Source: Mermis nigrescens (lineage: Eukaryota; Nematoda; Enoplea; Mermithida; Mermithidae). From it: a stretch of 64,000 nucleotides of DNA. The number at the start of each line of letters is the position of its first letter. Within the stretch, counting starts at the first letter, position 1. The stretch spans positions 22,787,522 to 22,851,521 of the forward strand of contig JAVLUZ010000145.1 in the NCBI GenBank assembly GCA_036768485.1. The letters are read 5' to 3'. This document shows positions 35,085-45,309 of this stretch, one piece after another. A program made the position numbers and the translations under genes. Below the pieces are notes generated by a model that worked only from the letters and a program-made list of their open reading frames with translations, ran no database searches and had not been told where the DNA came from.

Positions 35085-35357
35085 ACTACAGCCGGTAATA
35101 TTTACCGCCAGCCATGATGATTTTACCTCATGTACACCCCTCATATTGTTACCCATGGATCTATATTGTACATACAAGACAAAATAATGTTTCCAAACAA
35201 AAATCAGTAGATTGCGATCACACATGGGCGTGTAAGAGGGGGCTGGGGTGAATGCAGCCCCTTGGAACTTGAAATACCCCCTACCACTACAGCCGGTAAT
35301 ATTTACCGCCATGATGATTTTACCTCATGTACACCCCTCATATTGTTACCCATGGAA
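35085..35357 (+). repeat. Direct repeat pair of about 73 bp
   Basis: CACTACAGCCGGTAATATTT through ATTGTTACCCATGGA occurs at 35085-35160 and again at 35283-35356, nearly identical, separated by about 120 bases. A CAGCCATGATG/CATGATG indel distinguishes them. Confidence 0.85.
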
Positions 35358-35948
35358 TTGACGTGAAAAATGTAGATAAGTTCATTTTCTAAGTGCAATA
35401 GCTCTTTCGATAGAGAATTGGACAGCGAATCTCGTGAAATATAGCCTGCACAAACCTAACAGTAAAAATTTTGAGCACACCTGCAAAGAACGACAAAAAA
35501 AAGCAGGGAAAAAATCAACATTTGGCTTCAATGTGTATTCTCGCTTGCTACAGTGAATCGATGCTTCTAGTAGTGTTTTTATTCGCAGCAGTATTCACCT
35601 GCGCATCCAACAAAAAAAAATCAATTATTTTTGACTTGTAGAAGAGAAATATACGTTCGTTTTAGCAAATCATACATTTTTGCTATAATTTTGATTAGTG
35701 GTGCGAGGGTTAAGCGCGGGAAAACTGGGTTTCTCGACTCTTCTTAATAATGCTTCGCCAATTTATGCGATAAAAAATACACAAATTTATCAATTCGGCG
35801 CAAAGCGCCGGAAAACTTTAAAACTTTTACCGTTATCAAGCAAAATATTCGGTCTTTTTCCACAGTTATCTCGAAAGTTGAACTGCCGCACTTTTCGTAA
35901 TCGCCCGACAATACGAGATTTTCCAAAAACTAGGTAGGGGTGATACCC

Positions 35949-36204
35949 ATACGTGTGCAGCAAGAAAATTCTGGGGGGTGCAAGATTTTTTGAAGGTAAA
36001 AAAATGGCCTTAAAAATGGTGGTATGGCGATAAAAACACCATTTTTTGACGTTTCTCTTCAAGCACTATCCATTGGCATCAAAAAATTGCGGAAAAAACG
36101 AAAAAAATTTTCAAAAATTGAATTCTGGGGGGGTATTTTGATTTCTGGGGGGTATTTTGGTTTCTGGGGGTGCATACCCCCCAAACCCCCACGCCCAGGT
36201 GTGG
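35949..36204 (+). mobile_element. MITE-A copy with perfect 8-bp target duplication
   Basis: Element ATACGTGTGCAGC ... GCCCAGGTGTGG flanked on both sides by TGATACCC. Complete core and tail. It is one of the best copies for defining the family. Confidence 0.92.
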
Positions 36205-36209
36205 TGATA

Positions 36210-38295
36210 CCCCCCTCACCCGCCCCCTATGCCCATGTGTGGAGGTCAGCTGATCTGAGTAGGGTCGAAAATTAAATTGCTGTCACTCAAAAAAACATGT
36301 AGTATCAATGAAAATAGCGTTGAAACTACATAGATACGTTATTCACACTTTCACGATTTATTTTGGACGCATTTGAAGAAAGTTTTCGATTTTTATCAGT
36401 TTTTAACCTTCGCTTTGCCCCGTTTTCATCAGAAATTACCCATTCTTCATTCAGGCCTAGACCCCTGGAATCCCCCTCGTGCATTTCTAGTCATCACTAG
36501 CCTTTTTTAACAGTCGTATTTATGAAGACAGCAATAAGCATATTCTTATCCTAATTATTGAACAGCTTCTGCTTTTCTGTATGAGATTTTAGGAAAAAGT
36601 CGACTCGATTCTAAACTGAAGAGAAGATATATTTTAAGAATTCTGAAGTGAAAAGAGACTATGAACTTAATCTGAACAACGGTTAACAATTTTTTGTCCA
36701 ATAAATCGATAAATCGGGATTTTCCAATCGACGTAAAATTTGAACTTCTTTTCAAATAGTGCGAAATACAATCCAAACTGAGGTGAAAATTCGCAGAATG
36801 CAATACAATGTGACATGCACATCAAAACAATGTTGGAAGAGTATTGCCAGGCTATTTTCAAATCTCTCTTACGATTGCCTTTTATGATAAGGACTTGCAA
36901 TGATAATTAGGATATCAGTGATAAATCACATCATGTAACAATGATGATTAATCAGTATGAAACTTTGTACGAGCATACGTGCATAGATACAAATGTGATA
37001 AGGCTACAGGATATCAAAAAGAAGATAGAGGGGCGGTTTAATAATAATCGTCGTAATCGAAGAAAAATTTAGACGGCTACAAAAATCAATTGAAGATGGA
37101 TGCAATTACATATGACGCAGGGGATTGGACCACATGATGCAATGATGGGCTAGGTGGTCTGGGTATTATGACCCCTCCGAGAATCCAAAAGACACCCCAA
37201 ATCTATCTAGTCACCAGTAATTGAATTTTTGACGATTTTTTGCGATTTTGCCTCATCAGTCTGCCCGGAATTTGGTTGCCGCCTATTCATAATTAGTACC
37301 CTCAATTACCCTGCAGCTCTCTTGCAATACAATTTTGCGGTTTTTATGTAAGCATATTTGACCAATCAGATCCCCTGTAAATCATATTTCTGTTCACGAC
37401 TCACACACAAATGGCTGTTGTATTGTATAATAAAGACCTTCTGCAAAAAAATCTTATATGTGACAATAATTGTAGTTTCAAGCCTTTTCCTTTAAATGGC
37501 CTTAATAAAACAAGCTGAACCAAAGAAGGGAAAAAAACAAGCAAACTTGAACGCCAACTAGCGTTCATCCAAAAAATGTTATTACGGAAAGCCAAAAGGC
37601 TCATTTGAATTCAAGCGTTGTTTCGATATATATCTAAATAAAAGGTTGTTAAAACGCAAGCTCACGGATTTAACTGATTTTTCACTTCGACTGATAAATA
37701 GATGACAGAGCTAGAGTCACGCACTTGCTTACTGCTTCTTTCGCTAAAATCAAAATTCATTGTTTTAGCCGAATCACGATTTTTGTTGCGGGTTTGACGT
37801 AAATTTTTAAATAATTGTTAATTATTGCGCATTACGTCAAACTATGAATGTGTAATGTCGAATTTTCGACGAGTTAGCCGGTCATTTTTACTAGATTTAC
37901 TTTTGTGTAAAGAAGCTGAAAATGTCATGTTTTTGCGTAATCGATCAAAATAAGAGTAATTGAAAGGGTTTGCTTTTTTATAAGTAAGTCTGAGTTGGAA
38001 AAAAGACAATTCAATTAAAAACTCGACTCGAGAACAGAAATAATCGCACGCAATTTCAAATAACAAGTCAGCAACAATTACATAGTATTTCCAATAAATA
38101 AACAAGCTGGAATTTTTCCATTTAGCACAAAGTTATTGAGACTGTGATTATCAAATCGCAAGGAGCAAAAAGATCTAACGAGCATCAAAATTTGAACATC
38201 GTGTAATACAGGTTAATGGAACATTGATACAATAAAAAGCTTCAGGTTACCTATTATATCTTCATTTAAATTTTAATTTTTTAGTCCTTCAATGC
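36210..38295. other. No gene seen
   Basis: AT-rich, short open frames only. 37160-37290 looks like a strongly decayed MITE-A-like sequence in minus orientation (GGAATTTGGTTGCCGCC end). Confidence 0.45.
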
Positions 38296-38299
38296 CTTG

Positions 38300-38370
38300 T
38301 TGTGCTGTTTCATTCATCCGAGAGCCTTTTCAGTGAATCTTTTTCGGGGCTACAGTAACTCTATTTTCCA
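38300..38370 (-). mobile_element. SINE-1 tail fragment
   Basis: Reverse complement reads TTACTGTAGCCCCGAAAAAG ... CTCGGATGAATGAAACAG, matching the 3' tail of the two full SINE-1 copies. Confidence 0.6.
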
Positions 38371-38554
38371 TATTTAGTGTTGGTCATTTAGAGATCACTA
38401 CATAGGAAGGAAGGCTTTTTCAATAAGATTTTTTACGGCAAATCATCCTCGTCTTCTAGCAGATCATGCAGCATGCGGATGGAATTCGCGCATTCAGCTT
38501 ATCATAAATCAATCGTTAAACACAGTAGGCTAGCATTTTAAACATCGCCGAAAA

Positions 38555-38846
38555 GTTTGCTTGGCGTAGTGGTAGAACGTCTGATTGTCGTCGAAGCAAC
38601 ACGGGTTCGATTCCTGCTGCAACATTTTTATTCAGCGCACTTACTGTAGTATGTCACAGCACTGTTTAGATGCTTGAATTGAGTAATGTGGACGGTTTAG
38701 TGCATTAAAAATGAAAGAATGGCGGCCGCTCCCTCTCCCACTCAACTTTTCTGTCGAGTTACGGTAAATCACCTAAGTTAAGCATACTGTAGCCTTTGAA
38801 AAAATGTACAGGGAAAGCTCTCAAATGAATGAACAACAGACTATAG
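38555..38846 (+). mobile_element. tRNA-derived SINE-1, full copy
   Basis: The head has an A box (TTGGCGTAGTGGTAGAA) and B box (GGGTTCGATTCC) at tRNA spacing, and can be mistaken for a tRNA gene. The body TTCAGCGCACTTACTGTAGT, ATGTCACAGCACTG and the tail GAATGAACAACAGACTATAG match 21599-21886 in reverse. The copies differ in the anticodon-arm region, as expected for old SINEs. Confidence 0.85.
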
Positions 38847-39009
38847 CTTTTCGAGCATACGATAGTTTGAGAGATGTCGCTTTAAATGAATTTCGAGCGC
38901 GTAATTTTAAAATTTTGAGGGTTTAGGCCATTTATGTAATAGAGGGGATGGGGGATCCCCCAAAGTTGATCGTCCTCCCCAACCTCCCGCCCCTTTAGCC
39001 AGAAAATTT

Positions 39010-40228
39010 TTGGTTAGGGGACACTTGGCCAGCATGTTCAGATGGCCAGCGTATTCAGATGGCCAGCCTAGTTCAGGTGGCCAGCAGATTCAGATGGCCA
39101 GCATATTCTGATGGCCAGTGTATTCAGATGGCCAACGGCTTCAGATGGCCAGCCTACTAGTTCAGATGGCCAGCGTATTCAGATAGCCAACATATTCAGA
39201 TGGCCAGCATAAGGCCAATAAAGGTTGAGAAAAAGTTAAAGATTGGCTTTCCATCCAATACTGACTATTACCAACACACTGAGGTATGATCTCATTGAGA
39301 TACCGCAAGAGGTCGCGACTCCCAAGGGCTTTAACATTCGCTAAACACGTGAAGCTTCCCATTTATCGACCCCAGAGGGATGAAAGGCTGGGTGCGCTAT
39401 TGGATTTGAGAGCGCCAAGCTCCCTAAATAAGAATCCCAGGCATCATTTTAGTTACCTTCTGCTGGTCATTAGTACACATTCTATTCTACTTGTAAAACT
39501 ATTCCTATGCGTACGTAAATATCTATTCATCTGGCTTATTTGTACCATTATTGTTTAAAATGTTATATTAATATGAACCTATCTATATTTACTTCTATTA
39601 ATTTAAACAAATTACCCTTAAATCTTGGGACTGCCGTACAAAGAATGTGTAAGAAACCATGTGACTCCCAATCCTACAGGGTAGGGGACTCTTGGCCAGC
39701 AAGTAGTCTGGCATGCACAGTAACAGGTAGATAGGTACGCATGTAGTTTGTAATCAAATAATTCATCCAGTGTACCTACGACCATACACAGGCAGCATGA
39801 GCATTCTCGGGGTCTAAATGGTGTAAAGTCCAAAACAATGCGAAAATTGCAATTCTGGGGTGTTGTGCCAATTATCGATTTCTAGGGGCTTCCCAATGTG
39901 TGCCTATAATGCTTTCCTATTGATTACTATATTTGTCTTAGTAACACGTAGGATTACTTATGTATGTATGTACATCTTGTAGCGCACTCGAACACGGTGG
40001 CGCAGTTGGCACCAACCGCCACTTACTCACCAAGCCTTAAGCTGGCCATCTGACTACGCTGGTCATGTGAATATGCTGGCCTTCTGATTATGCTGGCCAT
40101 CTGAATACGCTGGCCATGTTAACACAGTGGGCGTCGGAAATAGATCATTTTGGCTGGCCATCTGAATACACTGGCCATCAGAATATGCTGGCCAAGTGAA
40201 CCCGGCTGGCCATGTGACTCCTAATCAA
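39010..40228. mobile_element. Foldback element built from GGCCAGC arrays
   Basis: The left end TTAGGGGACACTTGGCCAGC is followed by about ten units of CAGATGGCCAGC(G/A)TATT at roughly 17-20-bp spacing (39027-39215). The right end has the mirrored array GCTGGCCATCTGAATACGCT (40041-40215) and closes with GGCCATGTGACTCCTAATC, the reverse of the left terminus. The 800-bp interior contains SINE-2 sequence and another terminus-like GTAGGGGACTCTTGGCCAGC at about 39682. No transposase. Confidence 0.75.
39245..39420 (-). mobile_element. SINE-2 copy, degraded
   Basis: Minus strand matches the SINE-2 body (AGCCTTTCATCCCTC, GGTCGATAAATGGGAAGC, GTTGGTAATAGTC). The tRNA head is eroded. It lies inside the GGCCAGC foldback element. 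Confidence 0.55.
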
Positions 40229-40229
40229 A

Positions 40230-41750
40230 TTTTTGACCCTTCCCTAAAATTGCGCGCCGTTAAATTTATGGATTATTTGTGAATAAAGAATGTGTATTTT
40301 TAAATGCTCTCTAACGAAACAATGCAATAGCAATATCAACAATAAATTAATATAATAACGATGGTAAATAAGTAGAAATATAAAATAAATAGAATAAAAA
40401 TTGGAAAAGGAAAATTTTTCGTGATTTTGGAGAGTAAAAAAGTGAAAAATCTTCAAGAAAATTGCACCAATTACCCGTTAGCCTTATTCACAGCTGTGAT
40501 ATCGTGTGAAATAATGCAGATGTAGAATAGTATACGAGGGATGACGAACAGATAAATGTTCTATTAAAACATTAATGGTATAATGGAACAAAACGGCCGT
40601 TTAAAAAAGAAAAACGAAGGCAAAAAACAAAAAACCAAGTTAAGGACATACAAAAATTTGTGATCAGATTCATAATTCTAGCATGAAGGAAATCAACAAT
40701 TTTGTTTCTTTCCGAAAGACACGCGTTACTGTATACCTCAATAACATTTCTTTTTTTAAAGATGGGTACGAAATAAAAATCGATATTCCGAAATTTCAGG
40801 TTTGTAAAAAATTGTTCCTCGATTAATTGCGAATAAAGATTTTATTACGAAAATGTAAAATGCTGTAAAATGTTACAAAAAGCATTAAAAAATACTGACT
40901 GATTACCAATTGTGCTGTGAAATAGACTACAAGTTAGTGTTGTTTAAAATTCGAGATATGTTTTTGCAATGTGAGCCATATGTACCTATGCACTTTTCGA
41001 ATTAAAACGTCAATTACTCATTAGAACTCACTCAAATTATTAAGTATGATAATTACTTAAGTTTATCAAAGATAAAAGGTAATATCGATTAATCCTACAG
41101 AAAATGATCTTCCTAGTAATCGAAAGACTGACACGAAAAATAATTTAAAAAACTTTCGTCGGTAATGATCAGTGGAATCGAAGAAGTTAACATTGTCGAA
41201 GCCAGGCAATGTTGGCATTCAAAAAACTTTTCTCCGAATAATCTTCGCCTAATCCATCTCAGCTAGCTTCCGTTGCCTGATTTAATCAGCCATCCGGCCG
41301 TTTTTAGCCGAAACTTACTTTAAAAAAGAAAAATGTTTTCATACTCTATTCACTGATACTGACTGCTTCCTTGAGAATTATTGATTTCGTAATGCCAGGT
41401 GTTTTTTCTCTGGAAATTATTATTTCTCTTCGATAGAGCCTTCGCCGGACCATTCGTGCGCCGCGCAATTTTGATTTTTTCGGCCAGAAATTAAGCGGCG
41501 GGAAACCGAGCTCATTTGCTAACTTTTTTGTCCGTTGTTTACTGTGTTTCTAGAATTACAGCAGTACGAGCTTATTGACTCTAAACATCATATTTACTTG
41601 ATTCTAGCTAATCGAGCGTGTCTTGATTACGAGTCTACTTAATTCTTAATCTACTGAAAGCTTATGAATATAAGCACTCTCCAGCCATCGCTCTTGACAT
41701 TCATAATTATTGAATATTCAGGACTGATCAATAATATACCTGTCACGCAT
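40230..41750. other. No gene seen
   Basis: AT-rich and almost free of the window's repeat families. 41390-41560 is slightly GC-richer (CTTCGCCGGACCATTCGTGC). No exon could be supported. Confidence 0.4.
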
Positions 41751-41849
41751 ATAACATGCAATGCTTGTTAACCTCTACCTGGAGTAAAACATTTATAGGT
41801 TTTCTCTCAAACGCTAGCATAAGCAGGTTGTATGTTTATTACAAAAATT

Positions 41850-42303
<454 letters not shown>

Positions 42304-42419
42304 TTATTTCATTATTATCATCATCATCATTATTTTGTTATTATCGCTATTCTTACTTCCGTGTTCAGTTTGGTCAGCCATTTCGCATAGTACGAAAAGG
42401 TGGCATACAGGATTAGGTT

Positions 42420-43440
42420 CATAGGTTTAAATGAGAAAAGTAACTTTTTAAAGTCAACACGTTGGCGTAATGAATCTAGGTTATGTATAGCCGCCAATTT
42501 ATAATTATCATCATCCTATGCACGTGTCACGTCCGCAACGCACGTGAAAATATGCAAATAACGCAAGCTTATTGCAACTATGAGTCTAGATCTACCTCTA
42601 CTACTAAAACGTACAGATTCTAAATTTTGACTCGTACTACGAACCATATTCATACCTTTGGTTATATATCACGCGAAAATTATTCGAACTAGTTTAATCC
42701 TGCATAACGTACGGTTGTATAAGCTAAAGCGCGTTAGCTTAAATTCACTAGCTCATCGATGTTTTATCTTTCGGCGTACCTAACTACTCCGTAGACGCAT
42801 TTATCATCGTAATTATCGAGTTAGTAGCAATGCTTAATAATATTATGTCATTTGGCGCGCCGCGCAACATTTTTCGTCTGCCCGGATATATTCCTCGAAT
42901 GAAACGTGATAAGTAGGGATTTCTTTTCTTCTGCGCATTCGCCTGCGCTACTGCAATTCAAGACGGCGCGGTTGAGCCGTATTTACGCCTAAATTCGCCA
43001 TTTTTTGGACCGCGGCCCTATCTGGGCCACACGCGGGCCCAAATTAATGATCGGACTGTGTTTTCCAAAAGATTATAATTAGCTCAGCCTCTATTACCGT
43101 GCTTATTTAATAGCTTTGCGAGAAGGCGCTGGGAAAATTAGCGAATGCGTTTATTTACTTCTTTATTTACCGCTTAATTTGCATGCGCTCCGATTGGCCG
43201 GCTTTAAGCGCCCGAAAAATTGATATTGGCCCAATATTTGCCCGAGGGAATCGCTCATTGCGCTCTTCGCACTCGCTTTGCGTACTGTACACCCGTTATT
43301 TTTGTCTTTTGCCAACGAAATGATTAGTTTCCGGACGAAAACCGTCGAAAATGTGTTGGCGCCCGTGGCGAGTCAAGTAGCAATCTCATTTATAATCGGA
43401 TTTATGATTTATTGATACTTAAGCTAGACCTGCGTGCGAG
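42420..43440. promoter_or_regulatory. Repeat-poor, GC-richer interval; candidate regulatory DNA
   Basis: Lacks all the window's repeat families, is less AT-rich, and contains an inverted CCAAT box (CGATTGGCCGGC near 43191) and ATATTGGCCCAATAT near 43224. It lies 1.8-2.8 kb upstream of the first recognised vinculin-like exon, so it could hold the promoter or first exon, but neither could be demonstrated. Confidence 0.3.
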
Positions 43441-43464
43441 TTGTTCCTCAATCTTCTTGGGGTC

Positions 43465-43610
43465 TAACCATACATGGGCAGCAGCCGAATTTTAGGGGTT
43501 CTGGACGGCGTAAAACTGGCGGAAGTCCCAAAAACATTCCAAGTCTTACAATTTTCAGGGGTTTGCCAGATTCTCGAACGGTCTAAACCCGCGAATCCCC
43601 TCCGTATGTA
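43465..43610 (+). repeat. CATACATGGGCAGCAGCC-headed repeat
   Basis: Shares the GGGCAGC head with MITE-A but a different body (GGTTCTGGACGGCGTAAAAC, TTTGCCAGATTCTCG, GGTCTAAACCCGCG). Relatives lie at 31430-31600 and 39780-39900. Confidence 0.55.
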
Positions 43611-45198
43611 AGTCAACACGGTACACGTTTTGCTAAAGTGACATTGTGGCGTAATAAATCTTGGTGCTGGTCGAAAACACGATTTTTTTGGACTTCTGAC
43701 GTCTTTATTCCTTTCTGGTACTTATAAACATCAAAATTCCTCAAAAATTAACCTGCGTATAATAAACAATTATATTTTGAGGAAAAATTTACTAGAAACG
43801 CTCGGAAACAGAAAGTTTTGCGGAATGGAGTTGCAAATTTTTGGGGTCAAGAGCCATTCCGGGAGGTAAAACCTGGAGACTGATTATTTTTTCATATTTA
43901 TTTTTTGACTGCTTTCATTTTTGTATTTTAATTGATTTATTTATTATTTTTTACAGAATCTCTGTTGACACCATTTCCAATTGAACATACTCTTTCTAAA
44001 CATATTTTTCGTTTTTGATGTAAAAGAGTGCTTATTCTCTTTTACGCAAAGTACCCTAATCCCAGTCACAAATTGTAATAGCAAAAATAGAACACCGTTT
44101 CTATTCACTTTGCTGTCCTCATATTCGATCATACATACAGTACGATCCCTAATCTATGCGTTTCCTCATCATTCAAAGTCGTTAAATTCAATTATTCGTA
44201 CGAACAGTACCAAATAACGGAGGTAAATTTAATTTTTATTGACAATACTTCAATTTTTTCAAGTATGTACGTCGATAAATCCACAGCATCCGTTACAACG
44301 CGGTGCATTTATCGATCGAAGATTCTAAGAGAACTAGGGAATGTGTATCATGCAATTCGTAGCTAAATCTAATATCTTGGCACCGACCACAGTAAAATTT
44401 GGTGAAAAAAGTTACAAGTTTCCCTCCGAATCCAACCGGGTGGCTTTCTCATGCTAGAATAGCCGTGAAATTTGCTTAACCCTCCTGTTACCGAGGGGTC
44501 ATGCACGCACCCTTGAACTACCAAGGACTAGATTGAAAATCAAGTCATCAGGGAGATAAACAAAAATCAATAAAAATTCATATTTCCGGTAGCCGAGAAC
44601 ATGATAATTTCAAAAGTGTCATTAATTTTGCATGAAACTGAAAACCGATTGAAAAAACGTATTTGAACATTCAAAAATGTGTAAGAAATGTGATCTGCGA
44701 CACGCAAAACACGTGTTATAAAATCATAAAATGAAGCTTTTCTAACAAAATATTGGTCGACACGTTTTCTTTTGCTTAATAAAACACGTTTGCCAGTAAA
44801 AAAGGGGGTACTGAGAAGATTGTCACATAAGGATTTATAGCGTTGCAGTGAACTGCAAAAAACATGCAACTAGATCACGGCTTGGTAGAAGTAGTGTTAA
44901 GCGTTCAAACAACCTGAAAAATCTATTTATTGCATTTTTTAGCGAAAATATTCATTTTGATCTACTTTGGCATTAATTGTGCATCATTTTTCGACGAAAA
45001 TACCCCTTTTGTCCTTTTAGCGGTATCTAAACTTTAGACTTCCGAATTCTTCGGGTCTGAAAAGCAGTCTGAGACTTACGCCACTATTGTCTAGGCTAAT
45101 TTTTACATCACACGATGCTATTATTATTTTTGGTAATATCCGCCAATTTAGGCTTCAGCTGTACAGAAGTTTTCTTTTTTCAAAATCTATTCATTCAG

Positions 45199-45309
45199 AT
45201 TGCTAGATTATTGGACGCGAACGATAAAATGACAACGAACCAAGAAGCCGTACCTGATTTAACCGATTCAATCATGGCTGTATCCGAAGCTGTGGACAAT
45301 TTAATTAGA
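45199..45309 (+). CDS. Vinculin-like, first recognised exon
   Basis: Acceptor attcattcag. It reads IARLLDANDKM..., then EAVPDLTDSIMAVSEAVDNL IR up to a gtaaaa donor. The PDLT...AVSNLVR-type block is the conserved second vinculin helix, and the exon boundary falls just before VGK. The frame is open upstream to an ATG at 45115, but the expected N-terminal helix of vinculin is not encoded there. Confidence 0.78.

Noticed and set aside
38555..38630. Possible tRNA gene
   Set aside because: A and B boxes are present, but the stems are imperfect and the segment is the head of SINE-1, with the same body downstream in another copy.
43981..44217. Frame considered as the missing first vinculin-like exon
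   Set aside because: A segment reading ESLLTPFPIEH was briefly suggestive, but it lacks a start codon in phase and the following residues do not match a vinculin N-terminus.
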